The notes: a model not told the origin generated them from the letters alone. A DNA stretch of 64,000 nt from JAPLJC01 sp963697965 (GCA_963697965.1 OY969108.1:248001-312000); one strand, 5' to 3'; shown: positions 16,156 through 25,617, counted from the stretch's first letter. Translations and numbers: made by a program.

Positions 16156-17679
16156 ATGGTCTATTTAGTCGGGGCGGGGCCGGGTGATCCTGGCCTGATC
16201 ACGGTCAAGGGCTTGGCGGTGTTGCGCCGCGCCCAGGTGGTGGTCCACGACCAGTTGGCCAGCCCGGAACTCCTCAAGGAGGCCCCAGCGGCAGCGGAGA
16301 TCATTGACGCCGGCAAGCAGGCCGGGGCCCATACCCTGCCCCAGGAGCGGATCAACGAGATTTTAGTGGCCAGGGCCAGGGCCGGCCTTACGGTGGTGCG
16401 CCTCAAAGGCGGCGACCCCTTCGTCTTCGGCCGCGGCGGCGAAGAGGCCGAGGAACTGGCCAAGGCCGGCGTCCCCTTTGAAATCGTGCCCGGGGTGACC
16501 GCGGCGGTGGCGGTGCCGGCCTATGCCGGCATCCCGGTAACCCACCGGCGCTACACCACCCTGGTGACCTTGATCACCGGCCACGAAGACCCCAACAAGG
16601 AGGCCAGCGCCATCCCCTGGGAGGCCCTGGGCCAAAATACCGGTACCCTGGTCTTCCTCATGGGGGTGAAGAACCTGCCGGAGATTTGCCGGCAGCTGGT
16701 GGCCAAGGGGCGCGACCCGCGGACCCCGGCGGCGGTGATCGAAAAGGGCGCCACCCTGGCGCAGCGCACCGTGACCGGCACCCTGGCCGACCTGGCCTCC
16801 AAGGCCCGGGAGGCGGCCATTAAGCCCCCGGCGATCCTGGTGGTGGGCCAGGTGGTGGAACTGCGGCAACGCCTTAAATGGTGGGAGACCCGGCCCCTGT
16901 GGGGCAAGACCGTGGTGGTGACCCGCTCCCGGCAGCAGGCCGGCAAGTTGACGGCGTTGCTGGCTGCGGCCGGGGCCCGCTGCCTGGAGGTGCCCACCCT
17001 GGAGATCGGTCCTCCGGACGATTTTGCGCCCCTGGATGAGGCCCTGGCGCGCCTCAGCCAGTTCCAGTGGCTGGTTTTCACCAGCGCCAACGGGGTGGCG
17101 GCCTTTATGGCCCGACTCTTTGGCCGGGGACAGGACGTGCGGGCCCTGGGCCAGACCAGGATCGCGGCCATCGGTCCGGCCACCGCCCAGGCCCTGGAGG
17201 AGTTTGGCCTCAGGGCCGACGTGGTGCCCGGCGCCTTCAAGGCCGAGGTCCTGCTCCAGGCCCTGTCGCCCCTGGTGGCCCCCGACAGCCGCATCCTGCT
17301 GGCCCGGGCCCAGATCGCCCGGGAGGTGCTGCCCCAGGGGCTGCTTCGGCTGGGCGCCGCGGAGGTCAAGGTAGCCCCGGTTTACCAGACCACGGCGCCG
17401 CGGGAGCTCCCCCCGGAGGCGGCAGCCGCCCTGAAGGAAGGGGCGGTGGACGTCCTCACCTTCACCAGCTCCGCCACGGTCCACAATTTCGCCAAGCTAT
17501 TGGGGAAAGAGCGCTTTCAGAAATTAGCCGCCAAGGCGGTCGTGGCTGCCATCGGCCCGATTACCTCGGCGACGCTCAAGGAATACGGCATCACTCCCCA
17601 AATTGAGCCGCAAGAATACCTCATCCCCGCTTTGGTGAAAGCAGTGATCGATTTTTTCCAGGAGCGGTCAGGCGATTGA
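16156..17679 (+). CDS. cobA-hemD: fused uroporphyrinogen-III C-methyltransferase / uroporphyrinogen-III synthase
   Basis: The 507-residue protein joins two enzymes of the tetrapyrrole route. Residues 1 to about 240 are the SAM-dependent CobA/SUMT domain (VYLVGAGPGDPGLITVKG, VVRLKGGDPFVFGRGGEE, VPGVTAAVAVPAYAGIPVTHR, FLMGVKN). From about 250 the HemD domain begins (GKTVVVTRSRQQAGKL, VFTSANGVAAF, AAIGPATAQALEEFG, LTFTSSATVHNF). Together they make uroporphyrinogen III and turn it into precorrin-2, the entry to siroheme, which sulfite reductase needs, and to cobalamin. This fusion is known in Desulfobacterota and clostridia. There is no clear Shine-Dalgarno before ATG 16156. Confidence 0.95.
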   Translation: MVYLVGAGPGDPGLITVKGLAVLRRAQVVVHDQLASPELLKEAPAAAEIIDAGKQAGAHTLPQERINEILVARARAGLTVVRLKGGDPFVFGRGGEEAEELAKAGVPFEIVPGVTAAVAVPAYAGIPVTHRRYTTLVTLITGHEDPNKEASAIPWEALGQNTGTLVFLMGVKNLPEICRQLVAKGRDPRTPAAVIEKGATLAQRTVTGTLADLASKAREAAIKPPAILVVGQVVELRQRLKWWETRPLWGKTVVVTRSRQQAGKLTALLAAAGARCLEVPTLEIGPPDDFAPLDEALARLSQFQWLVFTSANGVAAFMARLFGRGQDVRALGQTRIAAIGPATAQALEEFGLRADVVPGAFKAEVLLQALSPLVAPDSRILLARAQIAREVLPQGLLRLGAAEVKVAPVYQTTAPRELPPEAAAALKEGAVDVLTFTSSATVHNFAKLLGKERFQKLAAKAVVAAIGPITSATLKEYGITPQIEPQEYLIPALVKAVIDFFQERSGD

Positions 17680-17686
17680 TGATTGT

Positions 17687-17952
17687 AGGGGCGGGTTTTA
17701 AACCGGACCCCACCCCCTCCTCAACCCTCCCCCCTCCAGGGGGAGGGGGTTAAACCGTTACGGTTTTGATGGATTTTCGGTTCTGGCGCGGCGAACCATT
17801 TTCAGCGAAGTTTTTTCTGGTTCCCAAGCTCCTGCTTGGGAACCTTCCTGGGTGCAAAGCTCTGCTTTGCAATGAGCAACTGGCGCCTCGATAAAGGATT
17901 GCCCAAGCAGAGCTTGGGCCAAAAATGGCGTTCCCAAGCGGGAGCTTGGGAA
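17687..17952. repeat. cluster of dispersed palindromic repeats before the helicase gene
   Basis: The 398-nt gap has no gene. It begins with TGTAGGGGCGGGTTTTAAACC (17685-17704), a motif repeated near 44153, 48871 and 60385. It continues with CCCAAGCTCCTGCTTGGGAA (17823-17842), GCAAAGCTCTGCTTTGC (17854-17870) and TTCCCAAGCGGGAGCTTGGG (17932-17951). The gap ends with CAGTAGT-like heptamers (18042-18075), directly before the helicase ATG. The last three palindromes are related to the decayed copy at 8468-8620. Confidence 0.65.
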
Positions 17953-18077
17953 AGAGTGCCAAAAAACCTTATGCCCTCCTCACCTCAACCCTATCCCCCG
18001 TTGGGGGAGAGGGAGTTAGTACTTTACTTGCTTAGCTTTTACTAACTACTGGTTACTGACTACTGACTACTGACAAA

Positions 18078-20039
18078 ATGCCAAACCGAATCATAGCCAT
18101 ACCTGAGGAAGCCCCGGGGCCGCGCATCGATTATCAGCAGGAGCTCAATCCCGCCCAGTATCAGGCGGTGACCACCCTGGAGGGCCCCATCCTGGTGATT
18201 GCCGGCGCCGGCAGCGGCAAGACCCGCACCCTGGTCTACCGCCTGGCCTACCTGGTGGAGCAGGGGGTGGACCCCGGGGCCATTTTGCTCCTCACCTTTA
18301 CCCGCAAATCCGCCCACGAGATGCTGTCCCGGGCGGTGCGGCTGCTGGACCGGCCCCTGGCGCAGGTCACCGGGGGCACCTTCCACGGCGTCTGCTACCA
18401 GTGGCTGCGGCAATACGGCGACCGGGTGGGCTACCCCCACGGGTTCACCGTCATGGACCGCGGCGACCAGGGCGACCTGCTCAACATGCTCAAGGAGCGC
18501 TACGGCTTCAAACATCCGGCCGGCGCCTTTCCCCGCAAGGAGACCATGGCGGAGATCTTCAGCGCCGTGATCAACAAGAGCGCCCCCCTGGAAGAGCTGC
18601 TGGTCCGGGACTATCCCCAGTTTCAGGAGCGGCAGGAAGAACTGGCCAGGCTCCATAAAGGCTACAGGCAGGAGAAGCGCCGCCAGCATCTGATGGACTA
18701 TGACGACCTGCTGGTGGAGGGCCGGCAGCTGTTAGAGTCGCACGAAGACGTGCGCCGCCAGTTGTCGGAGCGTTTTCGCTATCTGATGGTGGACGAATAC
18801 CAGGACACCAACCGGCTGCAGGCGGAATTGGTGCGGCTGCTGGCCTACAGCCACCAAAACGTCATGGCCGTGGGGGACGACTCCCAATCGATCTACTCCT
18901 TCCGGGGCGCCGATTTCCGCAATATCATGGACTTCCCGCGGCTCTTCCCGGGGACCCGGGTCATCAAGCTGGAGGAGAACTACCGCAGCACCCAGCCCAT
19001 CCTGGACCTGGCCAACGCGGTCATTGCCGGGGCCCGGGAAAAGTACACCAAGTGTCTGTTCAGCCGCAAGCCGGACGGCCAGCGGCCCCGGCTCTTCCGC
19101 ACCGCCAGCGAAAACGAACAATCCCGCCTGGTGGTTTCCCAGATACAGGAGCTGCAAAGAGAGGGCGTCCCCCTGAAAGAGGTGGCGGTGCTGGTGCGGG
19201 CCGGCTATCATTCCTTCGACCTGGAGATCGAACTGGCCAGGATAGGCCTGCACTTCATCAAGGTCGGCGGCTTCAAGTTCGTGGAAAGCGCCCACATCAA
19301 GGATATCCTGGCCTTCCTGCGGGTGGTGGCCAACCCCAAGGATGCCCTGAGCTGGCACCGGTTGCTGCTGCTGGTGCCGGGAGTGGGCCGCCAGGCCTGC
19401 GCCAAATTCGATGCCCACCTGGCCAATGATTTTACCCTAACAGCCGCCCTGGAGTACCTCCGGAACCAGCGCCGGCCGGCCCAGTTGGCGGAGCTGGCCG
19501 GGCTGATGAAGCGCCTCCACGAACCCGGCCAGGCCGTGGTGGCCCTGATGACCCAGGCCCTGGAGTTCTATGAGCCCCTGGCCCGGGATCACTATGATGA
19601 CTATCCGAGACGGATGAAGGACCTGGAACACCTGCTGGCCATTGCCAGCCGCTACCGCGATCTGCGGACCTTCCTGAACGACCTGACCCTGGAGCCGCCC
19701 GCCAGCGTGGCCGAGCTGACCCCACCCCCCCAGGATTACCTGACCGTCTCCACCATCCACTCCGCTAAGGGGCTGGAATGGGAAGCGGTCCTGGTCCTCT
19801 GGGCCGCGGAAGGCCGCTTCCCGGGCTCCTACTCCCAGGAGCGGGAGGACGAAATGGAAGAGGAACGCCGGCTGATGTACGTGGCCATCACCCGGGCCCG
19901 GAAATACCTGGGGATCGCCTACCCTGCCATCGGCTACAGCCGCCAGTTCGGGATGACGATCAATTCGCCCTCCCGCTTCATCGCCGACATCCCCCGGGGC
20001 TTGCTGGAACCCTGGCGGGCGGAGGTGGAGGAATGGTGA
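18078..20039 (+). CDS. UvrD/Rep/PcrA-type superfamily 1 DNA helicase
   Basis: The 653-residue helicase has the full set of SF1A motifs: Q-motif ELNPAQYQAV near 22, Walker A GAGSGKT at 43-49, LLTFTRKSAHEM near 74, DEYQDTN near 252, GDDSQSIYSFRGAD near 274, ENYRST near 306, STIHSAKGLEWE near 558 and YVAITRARKYLG near 613. It should be a 3'-5' ATP-driven DNA unwinding enzyme in repair or replication restart. It is shorter than E. coli UvrD (about 720) and lacks the usual C-terminal tail. An ATG without a clear ribosome site follows a heptameric repeat, so translation initiation may be unusual. It is monocistronic as far as can be seen. Confidence 0.93.
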   Translation: MPNRIIAIPEEAPGPRIDYQQELNPAQYQAVTTLEGPILVIAGAGSGKTRTLVYRLAYLVEQGVDPGAILLLTFTRKSAHEMLSRAVRLLDRPLAQVTGGTFHGVCYQWLRQYGDRVGYPHGFTVMDRGDQGDLLNMLKERYGFKHPAGAFPRKETMAEIFSAVINKSAPLEELLVRDYPQFQERQEELARLHKGYRQEKRRQHLMDYDDLLVEGRQLLESHEDVRRQLSERFRYLMVDEYQDTNRLQAELVRLLAYSHQNVMAVGDDSQSIYSFRGADFRNIMDFPRLFPGTRVIKLEENYRSTQPILDLANAVIAGAREKYTKCLFSRKPDGQRPRLFRTASENEQSRLVVSQIQELQREGVPLKEVAVLVRAGYHSFDLEIELARIGLHFIKVGGFKFVESAHIKDILAFLRVVANPKDALSWHRLLLLVPGVGRQACAKFDAHLANDFTLTAALEYLRNQRRPAQLAELAGLMKRLHEPGQAVVALMTQALEFYEPLARDHYDDYPRRMKDLEHLLAIASRYRDLRTFLNDLTLEPPASVAELTPPPQDYLTVSTIHSAKGLEWEAVLVLWAAEGRFPGSYSQEREDEMEEERRLMYVAITRARKYLGIAYPAIGYSRQFGMTINSPSRFIADIPRGLLEPWRAEVEEW

Positions 20040-20095
20040 AATAGATGGGGAGGAAGGCCAGGGATTTCATCCCCGCCCTCCCCCACACCTAGTGG

Positions 20096-20120
20096 ATGTA
20101 GGGTGGGCACTGCCCACCAG
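20096..20120. repeat. short palindromic repeat, copy 1 of the GGGTGGGCAC family
   Basis: GATGTAGGGTGGGCACTGCC followed by CACCA occurs again, with one or two changes, at 25658-25682 and, more diverged, at 44014-44038. The core GGTGGGCACTGCCCACC is a perfect palindrome apart from its centre. All three copies are intergenic. Confidence 0.65.
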
Positions 20121-20182
20121 TTCCTCCCCTCCCAACCCGAATAAGTTGCTGCGGAAGCCCGGCTTCCTTAGGGATTGTTTTT

Positions 20183-21121
20183 ATGACACCTTGGGAACCG
20201 GCTTATCTGGAGACGCATCGCCGGGGGCTCCTGGAGCCGAAGGTCGCCGCGGCCTACGCCATCTTGAACCGGTGCACCCTCTGTCCCCACCAGTGCCTGG
20301 TGGACCGCCATCACGGGGAACGGGGCCTGTGCCGCACCGGTGACCTGCCCGTCACCTCCTCCTATGGCCCCCATTTCGGCGAAGAAGACCCCCTGGTGGG
20401 CTGCCGCGGCTCCGGTACCATCTTTTTCACCCATTGCAATCTCTACTGCAGCTTCTGCCAGAACTATGAGATCAGCCACGGAGGAGAAGGGGAGGAGGTC
20501 TCCGTTGCCGACCTGGCGGCCATGATGCTCGCCCTGAAGCAGCGGGGCTGCCACAACCTCAATTTCGTCACCCCCAGCCACCAAGTTTACCAGATCCTGG
20601 CGGCCCTGCCCCTGGCCATCGCCGGCGGCTTGGACCTGCCCCTGGTTTATAACACCGGCGGCTACGACGCGGTGGAGACCTTGCGCCTGCTGGACGGGGT
20701 GGTGGACATCTACATGCCGGATTTTAAATTCTGGGACCCGTTGGTGGCCGCCGACCTCTGCCAGGCGGAAGACTACCCCGAGATGGCCCGCCGCGCCCTC
20801 AAGGAGATGCACCGCCAGGTGGGGGACCTGGTGGTGGCTGATACCGGGGTGGCAGCCCGGGGCCTGCTGGTGCGCCACCTGGTGCTGCCCGGCGGCCTGG
20901 CCGGCACCCGGGAGGTCATGGAGTTTTTGGCCCGGGAGATTTCTCCGGACACCTATGTCAATGTCATGGGCCAGTACCGCCCCTGCGGCCGGGCTGCCGC
21001 GCACCCCTTGCTGCGGCAACCCCTCAGCGCCGGGGAATACGCCGAGGCCCGGCGCCTGGCCCGGGAGGCCGGCCTCACCCACCTGGACCACAGGGAGAAA
21101 TTGTTCCGGTGGTTGGAATGA
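20183..21121 (+). CDS. radical SAM protein of the PflA-related type
   Basis: The 312-residue protein has the radical SAM cluster motif CNLYCSFCQN (CxxxCxxC) near residue 90. An N-terminal Cys set CTLCPHQCLVDRHHGERGLC near residue 31 may bind a further cluster. The fold order (GGEGEEVSVADLA, NLNFVTPSHQVYQIL, VDIYMPDFKFWD, VLPGGLAGTREVM, YVNVMGQYRPCG) matches uncharacterised pyruvate-formate-lyase activase-like proteins (COG1313 type). The substrate is unknown. It lies 143 nt after the helicase gene and is not clearly in an operon. Confidence 0.88.
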   Translation: MTPWEPAYLETHRRGLLEPKVAAAYAILNRCTLCPHQCLVDRHHGERGLCRTGDLPVTSSYGPHFGEEDPLVGCRGSGTIFFTHCNLYCSFCQNYEISHGGEGEEVSVADLAAMMLALKQRGCHNLNFVTPSHQVYQILAALPLAIAGGLDLPLVYNTGGYDAVETLRLLDGVVDIYMPDFKFWDPLVAADLCQAEDYPEMARRALKEMHRQVGDLVVADTGVAARGLLVRHLVLPGGLAGTREVMEFLAREISPDTYVNVMGQYRPCGRAAAHPLLRQPLSAGEYAEARRLAREAGLTHLDHREKLFRWLE

Positions 21122-21279
21122 GGTAGCGCCGGTGCCCTCGCCGGCGTAGGAACCGCCGAGGGCGGCGGTTCTACATTTTAATTCAAGTTATTGATTTGCA
21201 GAGCAAAGAATGGCTAGACAGACCCCAACGGAAGCCAAGGGGCTTGATCCTGGACATTAAAAATTCTAAGAATGTAAAT

Positions 21280-21945
21280 ATGGCCGCAGACATTTACGCC
21301 ATCGGCGACATTCACGGAAATCTGGACCTGCTGCAGCGTCTCCTGGAAAAGATCCAGCCCGACCTGGCCAGGGACCGGTTGATTTTTATGGGAGATTACA
21401 TCGACCGGGGACCGACCCCCAGGGGGGTGGTCGATTATGTCCTCGATCTTAAGAGACAGACGCAGCCGCAGGAGGTCATCTGCCTCAAAGGCAACCACGA
21501 GGCCATGTTCCTCAATTTTTTGCAGGGCCGGGACGTGGAGCTCTTCCTGTACAATGGCGGCTTAAACACCCTGCGGGACTATTGGGGCGAGGATTGGGAG
21601 CGCCGGGACCAGTTGGTTCTGCCCCCGGAGCACCGTAAATTTTTCGAGGGGCTGCGCCTCTATTATGAAACCCCCGATTACCTCTTCGTCCACGGCGGCC
21701 TCAAACCCGGGATTCCCCCGGCGGAGCAGGATGAAGAAGACCTGCTGTGGATCAGGGGGGATTTCATCGCCTCCCTGGAAGATTTCGGCAAGAAGATAAT
21801 CTTCGGCCATACCCCCTTTCAGCAGCCCCTGGTGATGCCCAACAAGATCGGCATCGACACCGGCGCCGCCTACGGCAACCGGCTCACCTGCCTCAAACTC
21901 CCCCGGGAAGAATTCATCTCGGTGGGCCATGAATCGGGCGGCTGA
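21280..21945 (+). CDS. serine/threonine phosphatase-like metallophosphoesterase
   Basis: From ATG 21280 the 221-residue protein reads AADIYAIGDIHGNLDL, then FMGDYIDRGPTPRG, CLKGNHEAM, LFVHGGLKPG and IIFGHTPFQQPL. These are the full metal and catalytic motifs of the PPP-type calcineurin-like phosphoesterases, as in bacteriophage lambda-type or PrpA-like phosphatases. A TTG at 21196 in the same frame would add 28 residues that read like non-coding sequence, so the ATG is preferred. The physiological substrate is unknown. A possible terminator (AGGCAGG/CCTGCCT, 22012-22028) follows the gene. Confidence 0.88.
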   Translation: MAADIYAIGDIHGNLDLLQRLLEKIQPDLARDRLIFMGDYIDRGPTPRGVVDYVLDLKRQTQPQEVICLKGNHEAMFLNFLQGRDVELFLYNGGLNTLRDYWGEDWERRDQLVLPPEHRKFFEGLRLYYETPDYLFVHGGLKPGIPPAEQDEEDLLWIRGDFIASLEDFGKKIIFGHTPFQQPLVMPNKIGIDTGAAYGNRLTCLKLPREEFISVGHESGG

Positions 21946-22011
21946 GATTAGAGCTGATTAAGCCCGGCGGCCGCAGGCGCTGAGGCGCGGCTAGCTGCGC
22001 CCGCCGGGCGG

Positions 22012-22031
22012 AGGCAGGCTCCCTGCCTTTA
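22012..22031 (+). terminator. weak terminator-like hairpin after the phosphoesterase gene
   Basis: AGGCAGG (22012-22018) and CCTGCCT (22022-22028) form a 7-bp stem with a 3-nt loop and only three T after it. A larger GC palindrome (CCCGGCGG near 21963 and CCGCCGGG near 22000) lies just before it. Confidence 0.4.
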
Positions 22032-22059
22032 CCCACACCGGCTGAGAGCAGGCGGAGTA

Positions 22060-22497
22060 TTATTTTTTTCCACCCTGGAGGCGCGCCAGGGTCTCCTGCA
22101 GCAGCCTCTGCACTTCCTGAATATGGGCTTCATCCCGATAGCGCTGCCGCGGCCAGAAGAAGCCCTTCAAGCCGTCCCGGCGCCGCCGGGGCACCACGTG
22201 GATGTGCAGGTGGGGGACGCTCTGGCTGATGCGGTTGTTGATGGCCACGAAGGAGCCTTCGGCCTCAAGGCCCGCTTCCAGGGCCCGGGCCAGCAGCGCC
22301 GCGCCGGCAAACAGGGGTTTGAGGAGGGCGGTCGGCAAATCCGGCAGGGTCGGATAATGGCCCTTGGGCACCAGCAACAGGTGCCCGGGGAACAGGGGCT
22401 TATGGTCCAGGAAGGCCAGGGAGAACTCGTCCTCGAACACCTCGTAGGCGGGCAGCTCCCGGGAAATGATGCGGCAGAATTTGCAGGGTAATTCCAT
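22060..22497 (-). CDS. HIT-family nucleotide hydrolase
   Basis: The protein has the histidine triad HLHIHVVP near its end and an N-terminal CKFCRI pair that probably binds zinc. HKPLFPGHLLLVPKGHY is also typical of HIT proteins, which hydrolyse AMP-linked substrates such as AMP-lysine or dinucleoside polyphosphates. ATG 22497 (MELPCKFC) gives 145 residues and is preferred. An upstream ATG at 22515 adds six residues that lie in a TTCAAAG repeat. It is convergent with the phosphoesterase gene and stands alone on its strand. Confidence 0.9.
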   Translation of the reverse strand: MELPCKFCRIISRELPAYEVFEDEFSLAFLDHKPLFPGHLLLVPKGHYPTLPDLPTALLKPLFAGAALLARALEAGLEAEGSFVAINNRISQSVPHLHIHVVPRRRRDGLKGFFWPRQRYRDEAHIQEVQRLLQETLARLQGGKK

Positions 22498-22501
22498 GGC
22501 T

Positions 22502-22702
22502 GGTTCAAAGTTCAAGGTTCAAAGTTCAAAGTTGAGACCTTTGCGAAAGTCCCCACTTTTGTCATTCTGAGGGAGCGAATAATCTCATAAATACAAGGAA
22601 ATACGAGATCCTTCGCTTCGCACCGGATGACAAATTTGCTTTTCGCAGAGGTCTCAAGTTGGACATAGGCGTGATTAACCTTGAACCTTGAACTTTGAAC
22701 TA
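22502..22702. repeat. nested palindromic (MITE-like) element upstream of the HIT gene
   Basis: Three layers of inverted repeats are nested. The outer arms are built from TTCAAAG/TTCAAGG heptamers (22502-22533) and their complement (22676-22702). The middle arms are GAGACCTTTGCGAAAG (22534-22549) and CTTTTCGCAGAGGTCTC (22639-22655). The inner arms are TGTCATTCTGAGGGAGCGAA (22560-22579) and TTCGCTTCGCACCGGATGACA-like sequence (22612-22632). It encodes nothing. The middle arm recurs at 40281-40297, so the element or its parts are mobile or were mobile. Confidence 0.75.
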
Positions 22703-22753
22703 AAATTCCAACGCCGGCGGGCGGCGCTCCCCAACCCTCACTCCCCGGGAAGC

Positions 22754-22782
22754 TTGACAGGCACCCCTCAGTACAGTAATTT
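22754..22782 (+). promoter_or_regulatory. possible sigma-70 promoter for secDF
   Basis: A perfect TTGACA lies at 22754-22759 and a weak -10 (TAATTT) at 22777-22782, 17 nt apart. The start codon of secDF is about 140 nt downstream. The -35 is convincing, the -10 is not. Confidence 0.4.
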
Positions 22783-22920
22783 AAGCATGTTCGGCGAACT
22801 CGGGGTCTGGTTCAGGGTACCCCGAAAGCTTCGCTTTTTCCAGAAGAATCAGCAATCCGGGCAAAAAGGAAGCCGCGGCCCGGCCGCGCCCTTTGCCTCG
22901 GCCTCCAAGGAGATATCGAG

Positions 22921-25617
22921 ATGCTGCGAGCTGTGCGCCTGAAATTTCTCTTCCTCTTTTGCCTCACCTTCCTGGCCATCATCTTCGTGCTGCCCTCAGT
23001 GACCGGTGAGTTGCCGGGCTGGTGGGAGCAACACGTCAGCCGTGGTCTGCACCTGGGGCTGGATCTGAAAGGGGGCATGAACCTGATCCTGCAGGTGGAC
23101 ATGGAGCAGGCGATCAACAACTCCTTGACCCGGGCCGGAGTGGAACTGAAAGAAAAGGCCGATAAAGCGGGGATAGACCTGAAGGTGGGAAATCTGGCCC
23201 TGCAAACCCTCCCCGTCACCCTGACCAACAAAGATGACCAGGCCGCCTTCCTGAGGTTGATGAAAGATCAGTTCCCGACGCTTAATGTCGGCGAGCCCCA
23301 GCGCCAGGATAACCGCCTGGTCTTTGGCCTGGCTGTCAACCCCGCGGATGTCCAGCGCTTGCAAGAGCGCACCCTTTCCCAAAGCCTGGAGGTGCTGCGC
23401 AACCGCATCGACCAGTTCGGGGTCACCGAGCCGGTAATGGTGCGCGAGGGAACCGAGAACATCGTGGTGCAGCTTCCCGGCATCCAGGACCCCCAACGGG
23501 CCCTGGATCTCATCGGCCAGACGGCGCAGTTGCAATTCAAGATGGTGGACGATCAGACCAGCCTCGATCTGCCGGGGCTCATTGACCAGGCCCTCAAGGA
23601 GGGCAAGCTGAAACCCGGCTATACCTGGGAAGAGATCAATGAGGCCCTGGCCGGTAAGATCCCCCCGGAAGATGAGGTCTATATCGAAAAGAAGGTCAAC
23701 AATGAGACCGGGCGGGTGGAGCGGATTCCCCTGCTGCTGAAGAAGAAGGTGCTGATGACCGGCGCCAACATCGTCGACGCCAGTGCCAACACCGGCCAAT
23801 ATAACGAGTATCTGGTCAATTTTGAGTTCAACAGCCATGGGGCCCAGGAATTCTCCCAGATCACCGAGGCCAACCTCCATAAACGCCTGGCCATCATCCT
23901 GGACAACGTAGTGCAATCGGCCCCGGTAATCCAATCCCGCATCTCCGCCCGGGGCCAAATCACCGGCTCCTTCTCCCCCCAGGAGGCCCATGACCTGGCC
24001 ATCGTCCTGAGGGCCGGGGCGCTGCCGGCCACGGTCAAGATCGTCCAGAATATCACGGTGGGCCCCACCCTGGGGGCCGACTCCATTAAGAAGGGCCTCA
24101 CCGCAGGTATCCTGGCTACTCTCCTGGTGGTGGGCTTCATGGTGTTCTACTACCGCTTCTCCGGACTGGTGGCCGACTACGCCCTGGTGATCAACATCAT
24201 CTTCCTCCTGGGGGCCCTGTCCCTGTTGGGCGCCACTCTCACCCTGCCGGGCATCGCCGGTATCATCCTGTCGGTGGGCATGGCGGTGGACTCCAACGTC
24301 CTCATCTATGAACGCATGCGGGAGGAGTTCCAGGCCGGCAAGCCCCTGAAGGCCGGCATCGACGGCGGCTACGACAAGGCCTTCTGGACCATCATCGACT
24401 CCCACGTCACCACCCTGATCACCGCGGTGGTCCTGTTCCTTTTCGGCACCGGCCCCATCAAGGGCTTTGCCGTCACCCTGAGCCTGGGCGTCATCCTCAA
24501 CCTGTTCACCGCCCTGTTTGGCACCCGGGTGGTCTACGACTGGTTGCTGATCAAGCGCTGGATAACGAAACTCAGCTTCTTCCAGTTCTTTGAAAAGCCC
24601 AACTTCGATTTCATCTCCTGGCGCCACTATGCCTTCATCTTCTCCGGGACGCTCTGCCTCCTGGGTCTCATCGGCTTCGTGCAACTGAGCCGGGGCCACG
24701 GCAACCTGGGGGTGGAGTTCAGCGGCGGCGCCTTGGTGCAGATGAAAGCCAGCGAGCCCTTCACGGTCAACCGGGTGCGGGAGGCACTGGCCAAGGAAGG
24801 CTGGGGCAACTCCGAGATCCAGCAGGTGGAAGGCGGCAAGCAGCTCATCGTCAAGCTGAAAAAGTCGCAAGAGTCGGTGGGCCAAATGTCCAGCCACCTG
24901 GCCGCGGTCCTGAACCAATCTTTGGCCGGCAATCATTTTGAGATCATCGGCCAATCGGAGATCGGCGCCTCCATCAGCCAAGATCTGCGCAACAAGGCCA
25001 TCGTCGCCATCGTCCTCGCCATGGTGGGGATCATGGCCTATATCGCCTGGCGGTTCGAATTCATCTTCGGGGTGGGCGCCGCGGTGGCCACCTTCCATGA
25101 CGTTCTGGCGGTCCTGGGGGTCTTCTGGCTGCTCAACCGGGAGATCACCCTGCTGGTGGTCACGGCATTGCTCACCCTGGCGGGCTATTCCCTGACCGAC
25201 ACGGTGGTGGTCTTCGACCGTATCCGGGAGAATCTGGCCAAGCGCCGGGGCAAACTGGCCGAAATCATCAACCTGAGCGTCAACGAGGTGCTCTCCCGGA
25301 CCATCATCACCAGCAGCACCGTGTTCCTGGTGGTCGTCGCCCTGTTCTTCTTCGGCGGCGTGGTCCTCCGGGATTTCGCCCTGGCCATGATCATGGGGGT
25401 CGTGGTGGGCACCTACTCCTCGGTTTTTGTGGCCAGCCCCGTGGTCTACGCCTGGCGCCGGGAGGCGAAACGAGTGGTGGTGAAGCGGGAAAAGGTCGTC
25501 GAACTGGCGGCCCAGAAACAGAAACGGGATGACAAGAAGGCGGCCAAGGCGGCGGCCCCCAAGACGGGCCCCAAGAAAAAAGGCGGCAAAAAGCAGGGAC
25601 CAGGGGTTAGGGGTTAG
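22921..25617 (+). CDS. secDF: fused SecD-SecF protein translocase subunit
   Basis: The 898-residue membrane protein joins SecD and SecF, which use the proton gradient to help pull secreted proteins through SecYEG. The N-terminal helix (LFLFCLTFLAIIFVLP) is followed by GLDLKGGMNLILQVDM, the periplasmic P1 domain and the SecD membrane block with LPGIAGIILSVGMAVDSNVLIYERMREE near residue 460. A second block from about 570 has GVEFSGGALVQ and the SecF motif SLTDTVVVFDRIRENL near 760. The basic C-terminal tail is Lys/Ala-rich and ends in a GGGGTTAGGGG-type repeat. SecD and SecF are separate in many bacteria, so the fusion is notable but known. AAGGAGATATCGAG precedes the ATG. Confidence 0.95.
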   Translation: MLRAVRLKFLFLFCLTFLAIIFVLPSVTGELPGWWEQHVSRGLHLGLDLKGGMNLILQVDMEQAINNSLTRAGVELKEKADKAGIDLKVGNLALQTLPVTLTNKDDQAAFLRLMKDQFPTLNVGEPQRQDNRLVFGLAVNPADVQRLQERTLSQSLEVLRNRIDQFGVTEPVMVREGTENIVVQLPGIQDPQRALDLIGQTAQLQFKMVDDQTSLDLPGLIDQALKEGKLKPGYTWEEINEALAGKIPPEDEVYIEKKVNNETGRVERIPLLLKKKVLMTGANIVDASANTGQYNEYLVNFEFNSHGAQEFSQITEANLHKRLAIILDNVVQSAPVIQSRISARGQITGSFSPQEAHDLAIVLRAGALPATVKIVQNITVGPTLGADSIKKGLTAGILATLLVVGFMVFYYRFSGLVADYALVINIIFLLGALSLLGATLTLPGIAGIILSVGMAVDSNVLIYERMREEFQAGKPLKAGIDGGYDKAFWTIIDSHVTTLITAVVLFLFGTGPIKGFAVTLSLGVILNLFTALFGTRVVYDWLLIKRWITKLSFFQFFEKPNFDFISWRHYAFIFSGTLCLLGLIGFVQLSRGHGNLGVEFSGGALVQMKASEPFTVNRVREALAKEGWGNSEIQQVEGGKQLIVKLKKSQESVGQMSSHLAAVLNQSLAGNHFEIIGQSEIGASISQDLRNKAIVAIVLAMVGIMAYIAWRFEFIFGVGAAVATFHDVLAVLGVFWLLNREITLLVVTALLTLAGYSLTDTVVVFDRIRENLAKRRGKLAEIINLSVNEVLSRTIITSSTVFLVVVALFFFGGVVLRDFALAMIMGVVVGTYSSVFVASPVVYAWRREAKRVVVKREKVVELAAQKQKRDDKKAAKAAAPKTGPKKKGGKKQGPGVRG

